From positions 205,133 through 269,132 of the forward strand of contig CAVQSV010000016.1 in NCBI GenBank assembly GCA_963716095.1: 64,000 nucleotides of DNA, given 5' to 3'. The position numbers and the translations under genes are program-made. Positions 27,085 to 39,306 of the stretch are shown piece after piece (the stretch's first letter is position 1; each line of letters starts with the position of its first letter). Below the pieces are notes generated by a model, which saw only the letters and a list, made by a program, of their open reading frames with translations, did not search any database and was not told the DNA's origin. Source of the stretch: Sva-07 sp963716095 (GTDB taxonomy: Bacteria; Actinomycetota; Acidimicrobiia; Acidimicrobiales; Ilumatobacteraceae).

Positions 27085-27573
27085 TCAGCCGAAACGGTCG
27101 GGTACCGCATCGAGTCGACCGTCGCGCAGGAACGTCGCGCGTCGGGGACCGTCGGACAGGCCGTTGCGACGCCACAACCACACGCAGATCGCCACGCCGA
27201 CCGCTTCCATGGGTATCGCCCACCAGCCACGGTCGATCACCGGCAACGGCGAGTCGTCGAACGACACACCGAAGAACGGCCACCAGAACACCTCGGTGTT
27301 GTTCCAGGCGCCGTCGTACACCAGGTGCAGGATCATCCCGATCGGCAGCCCGAGCAGCACTTTGCGAATCGGCTTGCGACCCGCGGTGGCGAGCATCAAC
27401 ACCGCCAGTAGACCGACGCTGACGGTGAGGCTGTGCAGCGCCCGGGCGCCGCCGAACAGACCGTCACCGATCGGGAGCACCGAACCGACGATCAGCAGCC
27501 GGTTGTCGAAACGTGGATCGCGGAACACGACCCCGACGGTCACGATCGCGGTGCCGATGAACCAGAAGAACAC
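27085..27573 (-). CDS. Membrane protein with four helices
   Basis: 162 residues starting at GTG 27573, which is preceded on its strand by GGAGGT (27584-27579) at ideal distance; the longer open frame upstream is a shadow of the zinc-ribbon gene. It contains HSLTVSVGLLAVLML and HLVYDGAWNNTEVFWWPF, a His/Asp/Trp pattern similar to YdjM/LexA-type membrane hydrolases (DUF457-like). The function is uncertain. It lies 16 nt after the zinc-ribbon gene. Confidence 0.72.
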   Translation of the reverse strand: MFFWFIGTAIVTVGVVFRDPRFDNRLLIVGSVLPIGDGLFGGARALHSLTVSVGLLAVLMLATAGRKPIRKVLLGLPIGMILHLVYDGAWNNTEVFWWPFFGVSFDDSPLPVIDRGWWAIPMEAVGVAICVWLWRRNGLSDGPRRATFLRDGRLDAVPDRFG

Positions 27574-27589
27574 GGGTGACCTCCGTCCG

Positions 27590-28333
27590 TCAGACGATGA
27601 GGAGGCGGCCGCAGTCGGGACAGTCGGTGACGCCGGCGTCTGCCGCCTCGTCCTTGACCGTGTCGATCTCGGCAGCGGACAGTTCGAGGTGGCATCCCTG
27701 GCACTGTTTGCCGACCAGCCGGGCGACGGCCACACCGAGCGCTGCGCGCTTGCGGTCGTAGGTGGCCAACAGCGCCTCGGAGAGCTGACCGCGCAGTGTC
27801 GAACGCGTCGCAACCAGCGTGGCGAGCTCGTCGTCGATGTCGCCGACCTCGGCGGCCAATGCGTCGTCGGCGTGACGCAGCCGCTTGCGGAACTGATCCT
27901 CGTCTCGCAGATGCACGGCGAGCTGATCGTCGATCCGTGCCTGTTCTTCGAGCGACTCGAGTTCGTGCAGGTCGAGCTCGTCGATCTGTGCGCCGAGCGT
28001 GTCCATCTCGTGCATCAACGCCTCGGCTTCACGTGGTGCGATCACGGTCTTCATCTGCTGGTCGAGACGTTTGCGGTGCTCGAGCAGCTCGGCACCACGG
28101 GTTTCGGCCTGCTCGATCGACGTGCCCAGTTCGTCGATCCTGGCACGCATCGAGGAGCGCTGACGTTCCCAGGCCCGCATGGTGTCGGTGGCCGCCGAGA
28201 GGTCGTCGCGCAGCGGAGAGTTCTCCCGTCGATGAGCGAGCTGGTCGGCCTGGGTGTCGACCGCTTGGAGCGCCAGGAGCAGCTCGGCGATCGTGCTCGG
28301 TTCGCTGGAGGCTGATTCGGCGGTGTCGGTCAT
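27590..28333 (-). CDS. Coiled-coil zinc-ribbon protein (CT398-like)
   Basis: 247 residues. Most of the protein (about 15-195) is a charged antiparallel coiled coil. The C-terminus is a C4 zinc ribbon: CQGC then, 24 residues later, CPDC. This is the architecture of the widespread zf-RING_7 family related to chlamydial CT398 and HP0958, which act as chaperones or scaffolds in secretion and flagellar or sigma-54 systems elsewhere. The role in actinobacteria is not known. First gene of a leftward group of three. Confidence 0.85.
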   Translation of the reverse strand: MTDTAESASSEPSTIAELLLALQAVDTQADQLAHRRENSPLRDDLSAATDTMRAWERQRSSMRARIDELGTSIEQAETRGAELLEHRKRLDQQMKTVIAPREAEALMHEMDTLGAQIDELDLHELESLEEQARIDDQLAVHLRDEDQFRKRLRHADDALAAEVGDIDDELATLVATRSTLRGQLSEALLATYDRKRAALGVAVARLVGKQCQGCHLELSAAEIDTVKDEAADAGVTDCPDCGRLLIV

Positions 28334-28362
28334 TGCCGACCAGTGTGCCAGCTGTGGGTGGA

Positions 28363-30603
28363 TCAGCAGGGTCCGAGCACTGCGCTCGCGGGCAGCGACG
28401 GAAGCGGCGCCAACGGATCGAGGTTGTCCGGTGCGATCGTGGTGCCCACCTGGACCGACTCGATGATCGGGATCGTCGCCGGCGGGACCGTCTCGGGCGG
28501 CGGTTCACCTTCGACCAGGGTCGTGGTGGGAGCGTTCGGGTCGACCTCGACCGGGACCTCGATCGAGCCGACGACACGCGCCTCGCACTCGTTGCCCGGC
28601 AGGAACAGCCGGGCGTTCGGACGCGTCGGCGCCGCCCGTTCCCAGTCGAGCGGCGGGAAGAACACGTGCGCCGGCTCCATGAAGGCGTTCCAGATCACTG
28701 CCGGGAAGTGGCCGCCCTGCACGCCGGCGCCGCTGAACCCCGCGGCTCGGAGCTCCGGGATCGCATCCGATCCCCGGTACCGCATCGGGGTGTAGGCGTT
28801 GGGGTCGCCGACCCAGACGGCGGTCGAGAGCTGCTTGGTGCCGCCGACGAACCAGGCGTTGGTGTTGTCCTCCTGCGTACCGGTCTTGCCGAAGGCGGGA
28901 CGTCGGTCATCGAAGGCCGCACGGCGGCCGGTACCACCGCCGTAGATCGGGCCCTTCATGATCTCGACGGTCTGCAGGGCAGCCTCACGGCCGAGCACCT
29001 GCGACCCGGGATCGAGATGGGTGTGGATGCGCTCGCCGTCCGGGCCGTCGATGAACTCGACGTAGTACGGCTCGTGGTGCAATCCCTCGTTGGCGAGCGT
29101 CTGCACACCTGCGGCCATGTCGAGCGGCGACATCTCGTTGGCGCCCGTCGCAAAGCTGACGAACGGGTCGATGGGTCGACGCTCGGACGCAGGCTGTTCC
29201 TTGTAGAGGTACGGCGACTCGGCCATGCGATAGGTCGTGTCGACGACCCGATTCAGCCCGACGATCTGCGAGAGCCGGACGAAGGCGCAGTTGATCGACT
29301 TCGTCGTGTGCGACTGCAGCGTGTTGACGCCGTTGCCGACGGCGTCGACGACGAACGGCGGCTGGTCGGGCACGTCGAAGGTGCACGGATCGGTGCCGTC
29401 GAGCACATCGTTCTGCTGGGCACCCGCCTGCACCGCGGCGGAGAGGATGAACAGCTTGATGCTCGAGCCGGTCTGGCGTGGCGACAGCGCCATGTTGACC
29501 TCACGCTCGTTGGGCACGAAGCCGCGCCCGCCGACCATCACCCGGATGGCCCCGGAGGTCGAATCGAGCGACACGATCGATGCGTCGAACTTCGAATCGA
29601 TACCGGGCGAAGGGGTGTCGGGCAGTTCGTTGCGGGCCTGTTCGGCGAGCGCCTGCATGTTGGCGTCGAGGGTGGTGTGGATGCGCAGACCGCCACGGAA
29701 CAGTTGGTTGTAGCGCTCCTGATAGGTGTCGCCGAGAATGTCGGTCCGGTTCAGGAGGTAGTCGCGCAGGGCCTCGGTGAAGTAGGTGCGCGAGAACGAA
29801 CGATCGGGCAGGCTCCGCGCCCGAGATGGCAACACGAACTCCTCGGCGAGCTGCTCTCCCTCGGCTTCGGTGAGCTCCTCCTCGTCGACCAGCCGCTCGA
29901 TCACCTGCAACCAGCGAGCTCGGCTCCGCTCGGGTTCGTTGATCGGGTCGAAACCGGACGGTGAGCGCACCAGCCCGGCGAGAAACGCGGACTCGATGAA
30001 GGTGAGGTCGAACGCCGACTTGGCGAAGTAGGTCTCGGCGGCGGCCTCGATGCCGTAGGCGTTGTTGCCGAAGAACACCGTGTTGAGGTAGCGAGCCATG
30101 ATGTCCTCTTTCGACATCTGCTTCTCGAGCATCCGGGCGTAGTGCATCTGCAGCAGCTTGTAGCGACCGTCGCGTTCGAGACCGGCGAGGAAGTCGTTCT
30201 TGGCCACCTGCATCGTGATCGTCGAGGCACCCTGCTGTGGCGCATCGGACGCGAAGTTCGACAGCGTTGCTCGCACCAAGCTGCGAATGTTGATGCCGTC
30301 GTGGGTGAAGAACTCCTTGTCCTCGACCACCAGGAACGCATCGATGACCGGCTGGGGGATGTCCTCGTAGGCGATCGGCTGAGAGTTCTCGAGTTCGTAG
30401 AACGCGATCTCCTGGCCGTTGACGTCGTAGACGTACGTGCGCTGCGCGAGGGCTTCGAACTCGGGGAGCACGACGGGCAGTTCTTCGTGCGCGTTCGCCG
30501 TCGACCACACCCGCGGGGCGATACCGACGACCGTCGCCGTGAGCAGCAGCGCGCCGGCGGCCACCACGAGCAGCAATCTGGGAAGCAAACCGAGCCAACG
30601 CAC
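28363..30603 (-). CDS. Class A penicillin-binding protein (transglycosylase/transpeptidase)
   Basis: About 746 residues from GTG 30603. A single N-terminal membrane helix (PRLLLVVAAGALLLTATVVG) is followed by the GT51 transglycosylase with VVEDKEFFTHDGIN (catalytic Glu), GASTITMQVAKN and YLNTVFFGNNAYGIEAAA. The transpeptidase has SSIK (active Ser), SIN and FGKTGT. A Pro/Thr-rich tail ends the protein. It polymerises and cross-links peptidoglycan outside the membrane. The much longer open frame upstream of 30603 is the antisense shadow of the Gfo/Idh/MocA gene. Confidence 0.92.
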   Translation of the reverse strand: MRWLGLLPRLLLVVAAGALLLTATVVGIAPRVWSTANAHEELPVVLPEFEALAQRTYVYDVNGQEIAFYELENSQPIAYEDIPQPVIDAFLVVEDKEFFTHDGINIRSLVRATLSNFASDAPQQGASTITMQVAKNDFLAGLERDGRYKLLQMHYARMLEKQMSKEDIMARYLNTVFFGNNAYGIEAAAETYFAKSAFDLTFIESAFLAGLVRSPSGFDPINEPERSRARWLQVIERLVDEEELTEAEGEQLAEEFVLPSRARSLPDRSFSRTYFTEALRDYLLNRTDILGDTYQERYNQLFRGGLRIHTTLDANMQALAEQARNELPDTPSPGIDSKFDASIVSLDSTSGAIRVMVGGRGFVPNEREVNMALSPRQTGSSIKLFILSAAVQAGAQQNDVLDGTDPCTFDVPDQPPFVVDAVGNGVNTLQSHTTKSINCAFVRLSQIVGLNRVVDTTYRMAESPYLYKEQPASERRPIDPFVSFATGANEMSPLDMAAGVQTLANEGLHHEPYYVEFIDGPDGERIHTHLDPGSQVLGREAALQTVEIMKGPIYGGGTGRRAAFDDRRPAFGKTGTQEDNTNAWFVGGTKQLSTAVWVGDPNAYTPMRYRGSDAIPELRAAGFSGAGVQGGHFPAVIWNAFMEPAHVFFPPLDWERAAPTRPNARLFLPGNECEARVVGSIEVPVEVDPNAPTTTLVEGEPPPETVPPATIPIIESVQVGTTIAPDNLDPLAPLPSLPASAVLGPC

Positions 30604-30651
30604 AGTGCCGTCGAGGATACTGCCGGTGGCGGCGCCGCTACCGTCAGGGCG

Positions 30652-31695
30652 ATGCAACGTCGTCCGGAAGTGGTGCTGTGGGGCGCTGGCATGGTCGCCG
30701 GCGTGCATGTGGCGGCCTGCCAGGCGCTCGACTGGCGAGTCGCGGCCGTCGCATCGCGGACCGGCACCCGGGCGGCGGCGCTGGCCCGCACCGTCAGGGC
30801 CAGGGCGACCACGTTCGACGACCTGGTCGCTCGCCGGCAGGGCGACATCGCGATCGTTGCCACTCCCCCGGCCGATCACGTCGACGCGGCGGCAGCGTTG
30901 CTCGACGCCGGCTACCACGTGGTGGTCGAAGCGCCGATGTCGTTCACGCTCGCCGGCGCCGACCAGCTGATCGCCGCCGAGACCGCCGCACAGCGCCCCG
31001 TGTTGTACTCCGAGCACCTCGCTGCCGCACCCACCGTCGACGGTCTGCTCGTGCGGGTCGCCGGCATCGGTCCGCTCACCCACCTCTCGGCACGAGCCAC
31101 ACAGGCGCCACCGTCGTGGAGACCCGAAGATGGTGTCGCAGCGCACTGGGGCGGCGGCGCACTGTTCGATCTCGGCGTGCACCCCGTCGGCCTCACGCTG
31201 CGAACTGCCCTGGAATCGGGCGCTGGACGTCCCGTCTCGTTGAGTGCGGTCATCGTCGACGCCGGCACACGCCACGAACACGGCACGATCAAACTGCGCT
31301 TCGAGTCCGGCCTGGTCGCCACGGTGGTCGCACGGTGGCAACCCGATGCGCTGCCCGATTGGGATCTGCAGGCGTCGAGCGCCAGTGCGGTGCTCCGCGC
31401 GGAGCTGTACCCGTCTCCCACACTCGAGCACAACGGTGATCCGGTGGCGATCGGCCCGCCGATTCGGGCAGGCGGGCCATCGCTGGTCGACGACTACGGC
31501 TACGCGCCGCAGCTCAAGCGATTCTGGACCAACATCCGCACCGGCCGCCCGGTGCCGGCCACGTCACGGCTCGGACGTCAGGTGCTCGACGTGATCTGTG
31601 CCGCTCACTGGTCGGCCGGCCAGGGAGCGATCGACGTTCCACTTCCCTTCACGGGCCCCCGAGATCAGACCCCGGCCCAGCTCTTCGAGATGTGA
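30652..31695 (+). CDS. Gfo/Idh/MocA-family oxidoreductase
   Basis: 347 residues. The Rossmann domain has GAGMVAGVHVAAC and VAAVASRTGTRAAAL. The family motif EKP is changed to EAP (HVVVEAPMSFTLAGAD), so the usual catalytic Lys is replaced by Ala. The second domain includes ALFDLGVHPVGLTLRTAL, equivalent to the GG(A/G)LxDxGxH signature. The missing Lys raises doubt about dehydrogenase activity. It diverges from the PBP gene (48 bp apart) and is closed by palindrome copy 3. Confidence 0.82.
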   Translation: MQRRPEVVLWGAGMVAGVHVAACQALDWRVAAVASRTGTRAAALARTVRARATTFDDLVARRQGDIAIVATPPADHVDAAAALLDAGYHVVVEAPMSFTLAGADQLIAAETAAQRPVLYSEHLAAAPTVDGLLVRVAGIGPLTHLSARATQAPPSWRPEDGVAAHWGGGALFDLGVHPVGLTLRTALESGAGRPVSLSAVIVDAGTRHEHGTIKLRFESGLVATVVARWQPDALPDWDLQASSASAVLRAELYPSPTLEHNGDPVAIGPPIRAGGPSLVDDYGYAPQLKRFWTNIRTGRPVPATSRLGRQVLDVICAAHWSAGQGAIDVPLPFTGPRDQTPAQLFEM

Positions 31696-31722
31696 CGTTT
31701 GGTGTCAGACACCAGACGTCAC
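31692..31722. repeat. Recurrent GGTGTC palindrome, copy 3
   Basis: Arms GTGACGTTTGGTGTC and GACACCAGACGTCAC around A31707, 15 bp each with one mismatch (a possible G-T wobble). It contains the stop codon of the Gfo/Idh/MocA gene (31693-31695) and ends 4 nt before the end of convergent glgC. It may act as a bidirectional terminator here. Confidence 0.75.
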
Positions 31723-31725
31723 AGG

Positions 31726-32955
31726 TCAGCCGTGAGCGAGGTCGCGCCCCTTCTCGATCACCACGACGCCTTCGTCACTGACGGTGAAGCGTTCTCGATC
31801 GGCGTCGAGTTCGAGCCCGACCCGTTCCCAGTCGGGCACGATCACGTTCTTGTCGACGATGCACCGGTGCAGGCGCACGCCGGCACCGATGTGGACGTCG
31901 GGGAAGATGATCGAATCGGTGACATGAGCGTCGTGGTCGATGAACGTGCCAGGCCCGACGATCGAACGCTCGACGTGCGAACCCGAGATGATCGAGCCCT
32001 GACACAGCAGGCTGCCATCGACGAACGACGGCTCGCCGCCGCGCCCGCGTGACACCTTCGCCGGCGGCAGCCCCCGCCGGGTGGTGTACACCGGCCAGTG
32101 CTCGTTGTACAGGTTGAAGACCGGCACCGGAGCGATCAGATCCATGTTCGCGTGGAAGAACGAGTCGATCGTGCCGACATCTCGCCAGTAGCCCTTCTCG
32201 CGGTCGTCCTGGCCCGGAATGTCGTTCTTCGAGAAGTCGTACACCCGCGCCACGCCGGCATCGGTGAGCGCCGGGATCACGTGGCTGCCGAGGTCGGTGT
32301 ACTGGTTCTCGCGCGGGGTCACCACGTCGATCAACGTCTGGGTGTCGAACACGTAGTTGCCCATGCTGGCCAGACACATCTCGTCGTTGCCCGGCATCGT
32401 CGGTGGGTCGGCCACCTTCTCGTGGAACGCCAGGATCTTGCCGTCGTCGTCGACCTCGATGACGCCGAAGTCCCTCGCCTCGTGCTTGGGCACCGGGATC
32501 GCCGCCACGGTCACACCCGCACCGCTCTCGCGATGCTCGTCGATCATCTGGCGGGGGTCCATCCGGTAGATGTGATCGGCACCGAAGACGGCGACGATGT
32601 CGGGCGACTCGTCGGCGATCAGGTTCAGGTTCTGGTAGATCGCATCCGCCGAACCCTGGAACCAGTAGGGGCCCCGACGCATCTGGGCGGGCACCGGGGT
32701 GACGTAGTTGTCGAGCATCGCCGAGAAGCGCCAGGTCTGGGAGATGTGACGGTCGAGGCTGTGGCTCTTGTACTGCGTGAGCACCACGATCTTCAGGTAG
32801 CCGGCGTTGGCGAAGTTCGACAGTGCGAAGTCGATCAGCCGATACGTCCCGGCAAAGGGCACTGCGGGCTTCGCCCGGTCGTTGGTGAGCGGCGCCAGGC
32901 GCTTGCCTTCCCCGCCAGCCAACACGATCACGAGAACTTTCGGTTCGATGGCCAT
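31726..32955 (-). CDS. glgC: Glucose-1-phosphate adenylyltransferase
   Basis: 409 residues. It makes ADP-glucose from ATP and glucose-1-phosphate, the committed step of bacterial glycogen synthesis. Visible motifs are VLAGGEGKRLAPLTNDRAKP (nucleotide loop), the FRLID-type allosteric segment as YRLIDFALSN, the substrate-binding FGADHIYRMD and DFGVIEVD, GYWRDVGTID, and a C-terminal left-handed helix (SIISGSHVERSIVGPG). The length is typical. The gene lies beside glgA, separated by about 75 bp. Confidence 0.93.
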   Translation of the reverse strand: MAIEPKVLVIVLAGGEGKRLAPLTNDRAKPAVPFAGTYRLIDFALSNFANAGYLKIVVLTQYKSHSLDRHISQTWRFSAMLDNYVTPVPAQMRRGPYWFQGSADAIYQNLNLIADESPDIVAVFGADHIYRMDPRQMIDEHRESGAGVTVAAIPVPKHEARDFGVIEVDDDGKILAFHEKVADPPTMPGNDEMCLASMGNYVFDTQTLIDVVTPRENQYTDLGSHVIPALTDAGVARVYDFSKNDIPGQDDREKGYWRDVGTIDSFFHANMDLIAPVPVFNLYNEHWPVYTTRRGLPPAKVSRGRGGEPSFVDGSLLCQGSIISGSHVERSIVGPGTFIDHDAHVTDSIIFPDVHIGAGVRLHRCIVDKNVIVPDWERVGLELDADRERFTVSDEGVVVIEKGRDLAHG

Positions 32956-33031
32956 CGCTCGCAACCGTACACAGGAGGCAGCCGACCGCCGTGACGGTCG
33001 GTTCCGATTCGTGACCTTGGTCCGCGAATCG

Positions 33032-34414
33032 CTATCGCCCGTTCGCCTGCAATTCGTCGTAGAGCGCGAGGTACTCACGTGCCGGTGTGCTCCACGACCA
33101 GTCGATCGCCATCACCCGCTTCTGGATCGCCGCTCGGCGACGCCGATCGCGCAGGCGACGCTCAGCCCGGAACAGCGCGGCGAGGAGATCCTCGGTTGCA
33201 GCACGACGAGCAACGAATCCGGTGCCGGCGCGATGCAGATCGGCGTCGGTCACGGTGTCGACGAGGCCACCGACAGCGGTGACCAGCGGGATCGCCCCGT
33301 ACCGCATCGCTTGCATCTGGGTGAGCCCACAGGGCTCGAACCGGCTCGGCATCAGGTAGAGGTCGGCACCTGCGAACATCATGTGCGACAGCGCTTCGTC
33401 GTAGCCGTCGACGAACGCCAACGACGCTGGATGCTCGGCGGCAAGCTGATGCAATCGCGCAGCAAGGCCTGCGTCCCCCGACCCCAGCACCGCCAACCGC
33501 ATCGGGATCTGTTCGAGCAGTGGGACCAGCGGGGCGAGCAGGTCGACGCCCTTCTGATGCGTCAGCCGGGTGACCACCGCGGCGAGCAGGACACCGTCGT
33601 CGGGGAACCCCACCCGGTCGAGCAGCGCCGCGCGATTCTCGGTTCTGGCCTCGAGTGTCGAGGCGTCGAACGGACGGGCGATCAGCGGGTCGTTCGCGGG
33701 ATCCCACACATCGGTGTCGATGCCGTTCAAGATTCCGACCAACGCCTCGGCACGGTTGCGCAGCGGCTCGTCGACGCCGAAGCCGCCTTCGGGCGTGACG
33801 ATCTCGGTCGCGTAGTGAGGTGACACCGCCACGATGCGGTCGGCCAATGCCAGCGCGCCGGTCAGCGGGTTGGTGCCGCCCCACCATTCGTAGTGAGCTG
33901 CGCGAGGTCCGATCCGGTCGAGCCACGAGGCATCGGCAACGCCCTGGTAGGCGAGGTTGTGGATCGACACCACGGTGGGCGGCGGCTCGCTCAGCGCAGC
34001 CAGCACCGGCCCCGTGTGCCAATCGTTCAGGTGCAAGACGTCGGGCGGATCGTCCGCGACGTACGCAGCGACCGCCCGGGCGAAGCAGAAGAAGCGCTCG
34101 CTGTTGTCCGGCCAGCCCTCGCCGGATGCTTCGAGGTAGGGGTGCGGCCGGGCCATACCAGGAACCGAGACCAGGTTGATCTGCCCCACCGACGGGTGAT
34201 GACCCCGACGAACCGATGCCGCGCCCACCCACTCGGGCACGTCGAGGGAGAACGTGGTCTCGTCGACCAGGGAGACATCGCCGTAGTCGGGCATCACCAT
34301 CTCGAGATCGACACCCAGACGCCGCAGCTCGGTACCGAGACCCGCCGCAGCAGCGGCCAGCCCGCCCACGGTCGCGACCGGCGTCAACTCGGCGGCGGCA
34401 AAGACGACTCGCAT
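33032..34414 (-). CDS. glgA: Glycogen synthase-like glycosyltransferase (GT5 type)
   Basis: 460 residues. The GT-B fold has VVFAAAELTPVATVGGLAAA at the N-terminus, DVLHLNDWHTG, the acceptor region VSIHNLAYQG, LNGIDTDVWDP, AAVVTRLTHQKGVDLL, and MPSRFEPCGLTQMQAMRYG (the E-x7-E-type donor site). In classical GlgA the N-terminal motif is KTGGL with an ADP-binding Lys; here it is ATVGGL, so that Lys is absent. It uses ADP-glucose from GlgC to extend glycogen or a related alpha-glucan. ATG 34414 is chosen since the seven upstream residues are not conserved in type. Confidence 0.85.
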   Translation of the reverse strand: MRVVFAAAELTPVATVGGLAAAAAGLGTELRRLGVDLEMVMPDYGDVSLVDETTFSLDVPEWVGAASVRRGHHPSVGQINLVSVPGMARPHPYLEASGEGWPDNSERFFCFARAVAAYVADDPPDVLHLNDWHTGPVLAALSEPPPTVVSIHNLAYQGVADASWLDRIGPRAAHYEWWGGTNPLTGALALADRIVAVSPHYATEIVTPEGGFGVDEPLRNRAEALVGILNGIDTDVWDPANDPLIARPFDASTLEARTENRAALLDRVGFPDDGVLLAAVVTRLTHQKGVDLLAPLVPLLEQIPMRLAVLGSGDAGLAARLHQLAAEHPASLAFVDGYDEALSHMMFAGADLYLMPSRFEPCGLTQMQAMRYGAIPLVTAVGGLVDTVTDADLHRAGTGFVARRAATEDLLAALFRAERRLRDRRRRAAIQKRVMAIDWSWSTPAREYLALYDELQANGR

Positions 34415-34485
34415 TCCAACAGTCTGCCCCGGCACCGTTGGCGGCGCCGGTTTCCTTCCGAAGGTCGCACGGCTTGACTGTCACC

Positions 34486-37245
<2,760 letters not shown>

Positions 37246-37299
37246 ACAGGCCGTCTGTCGCCTCGGCGAATTTCGGGGTCGTTGCTCTACTCTGCGACC

Positions 37300-38220
37300 A
37301 TGACACTCAGCCGACGGGCACGGTTCTTCCGCAAACGAATCGCCAAGTTCGAGGTGGGCGACGACGTCCCGATCGAGGAACGGCGCGCCAACATGGACAA
37401 GCTCGACTCGATCCCGCGCCCGCGCAAGGTCGACTACGTCGACACGCACGTCGGCGGCATCCCGGCGATCGTGGCGACCCCGACCGAAGTCCAGCCGGAC
37501 CGCCACATCCTGTACATCCACGGCGGCGCCTACGTCCTCGGATCACCGAAGAGCCATATCGCCATGTGTGCCCGACTCGCCAAGCGGGCTGCAGCCACGG
37601 TCACCGTGATCGACTATCGGCTCGCTCCCGAGCACGTCTATCCGGCCGCAATCGACGACTGCGTCGTCGCGTACCGGGCGATCACTGCCGACGTCGACCC
37701 GTCGCTCGTCACGATCGCCGGGGACTCTGCCGGCGGTGGTGCCACGCTGGCGACGCTCGGAGCGCTCAAGGCCGGAGGCGATCCGATGCCAGGGGCGGCC
37801 TATGTGCTCTCGCCGTGGGCCGACCTGACGGCCTCGGGCGAGTCGGTGGTCACCCGAGAACCCTTCGACCCGATGTTCGACGGTGACGGTCTGATCGAGG
37901 CAGCAACCACCTATGCGGGTGACACCCCGCTGGACCACCCCGGTGTGTCACCGTTGTTCGCCGACCCGACCGGCTACCCCCCGACCCTGATCCAGACCGG
38001 TATGGACGAGATCCTGCTGTCCGATTCGACCCGGCTCGCCGAGCGCTACACCGCCGCCGGCGTCGAGGTGCGCCTCGACCTGCGCGACGACCTGTGGCAC
38101 GTGTATCCGATGCTCGCCGGCTACATGCCGGAGGCCACCGACGCGCTGGTCCGCGCTGCGGTGTTCATCCGCACACACACGCCCGCACCGTTCCCCGAGC
38201 CCGCCACCGTCCCGGCATGA
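37300..38220 (+). CDS. Alpha/beta hydrolase, hormone-sensitive-lipase family
   Basis: 306 residues. The HSL oxyanion motif is HGGAYVLGS, the nucleophile elbow is GDSAGGG, and the catalytic Asp/His pair probably lies in MDEILLSDS and DLWHVYPML. VTVIDYRLAPEHVYPAAIDD is also typical. It is a cytoplasmic esterase acting on short acyl or aryl esters. Its stop overlaps the start of the LLM oxidoreductase (ATGA), so the two may act on one pathway. Confidence 0.88.
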   Translation: MTLSRRARFFRKRIAKFEVGDDVPIEERRANMDKLDSIPRPRKVDYVDTHVGGIPAIVATPTEVQPDRHILYIHGGAYVLGSPKSHIAMCARLAKRAAATVTVIDYRLAPEHVYPAAIDDCVVAYRAITADVDPSLVTIAGDSAGGGATLATLGALKAGGDPMPGAAYVLSPWADLTASGESVVTREPFDPMFDGDGLIEAATTYAGDTPLDHPGVSPLFADPTGYPPTLIQTGMDEILLSDSTRLAERYTAAGVEVRLDLRDDLWHVYPMLAGYMPEATDALVRAAVFIRTHTPAPFPEPATVPA

Positions 38221-39257
38221 ACTCGCCGCGGTTCCCCGAGCTCGGCTTCTACACGCTCGCCGGAGGCGCGCAGAACCCCCGCGACCTCGTCCCCGAGTGC
38301 CAGCAGGCCGAAGCACTCGGCTTGGGCGCCGTGTTCATCAGCGAGCGGTTCAATGTCAAGGAGGCCGTGACACTCTCGGGGGCTGCTGCGGTCGCCACCA
38401 CGAACATGCAGATCATCACGGGCGCGACGAACCACAACACGCGTCACCCGATCGTCACCGCGTCGTACGCCACGACGATGCACCGGCTCACCGGCGGCCG
38501 GTTCGTGCTCGGCATCGGCCGGGGCATCGCCCCGATGTTCGACGCCTACGGCATCCCGCGAATCACCACCGCACAGATGGAGGACTTCACCGACGTGATG
38601 CGCCGCCTGTGGCACGGCGACACGATCATCGGCCACGACGGCCCGATCGGTTCGTATCCCGTGCTCCGACTCGACCCGACATTCGACGAGGACATCCCGT
38701 TGGGCCTGGTGGCGTTCGGTCCGAACTCGTTGGCGTTGGGCGGGCGGGCGTTCGACCACGTGATCCTGCACACGTTCTTCACCGACGAGACCCTCCAGCG
38801 TTGCGTTCGCACGGTCAAGGACGCCGCGGAACGCGCCGGACGTGATCCCGATTCGGTCACGGTGTGGTCGTGTTTCGCAACGATCGGCGACCACCTGTCC
38901 GAGCCCGTGCGCCTGAAGAAGACCGTCGGGCGGCTCGCCACCTACCTCCAGGCATACGGCGACCTGATGGTCGAGACCAACCGGTGGGACCCTGCGGTGC
39001 TCGCCGCGTTCCGCGCCGACGACATGGTCGCCGGATTCCGCGGCGCGATCGACGTGAGCGCCACGACCGAACAGCTCGAACACATCGCCACGTTGATCCC
39101 CGACGAGTGGCTGGCGCCGTCCGCGAGCGGGTCCGCACAGCAGTGCGCAGCCGCCGTACGCGGCCAGTTCGATCTCGGCGCCGATGCGGTGATCATGCAC
39201 GGCGCGAGCCCCGACGAACTCTCCCCCATCGTCGACGCCTACGCCGGTCAGGGGTGA
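38217..39257 (+). CDS. LLM-class flavin/F420-dependent oxidoreductase (TIGR03857-like)
   Basis: 346 residues, luciferase-like barrel. It starts FPELGFYTLAGGAQNPRDLV, with AEALGLGAVFISERFNVKEA, TGATNHNTRHPIVTASYATT and RFVLGIGRGIAPMFDAYG, all typical of the F420-dependent LLM subgroup in actinobacteria. The substrate is unknown; translational coupling to the esterase gene hints at ester or ketone catabolism. Confidence 0.85.
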   Translation: MNSPRFPELGFYTLAGGAQNPRDLVPECQQAEALGLGAVFISERFNVKEAVTLSGAAAVATTNMQIITGATNHNTRHPIVTASYATTMHRLTGGRFVLGIGRGIAPMFDAYGIPRITTAQMEDFTDVMRRLWHGDTIIGHDGPIGSYPVLRLDPTFDEDIPLGLVAFGPNSLALGGRAFDHVILHTFFTDETLQRCVRTVKDAAERAGRDPDSVTVWSCFATIGDHLSEPVRLKKTVGRLATYLQAYGDLMVETNRWDPAVLAAFRADDMVAGFRGAIDVSATTEQLEHIATLIPDEWLAPSASGSAQQCAAAVRGQFDLGADAVIMHGASPDELSPIVDAYAGQG

Positions 39258-39306
39258 CCCCAGGACGATTCGGGCGAGCGCAGTGGCGACCGCTCGCCCC
39301 ACATCG

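Noticed and set aside
30604..31431. 276-residue N-terminal extension of the PBP
   Set aside because: Lies entirely opposite the Gfo/Idh/MocA gene; the PBP has a proper membrane anchor from GTG 30603.
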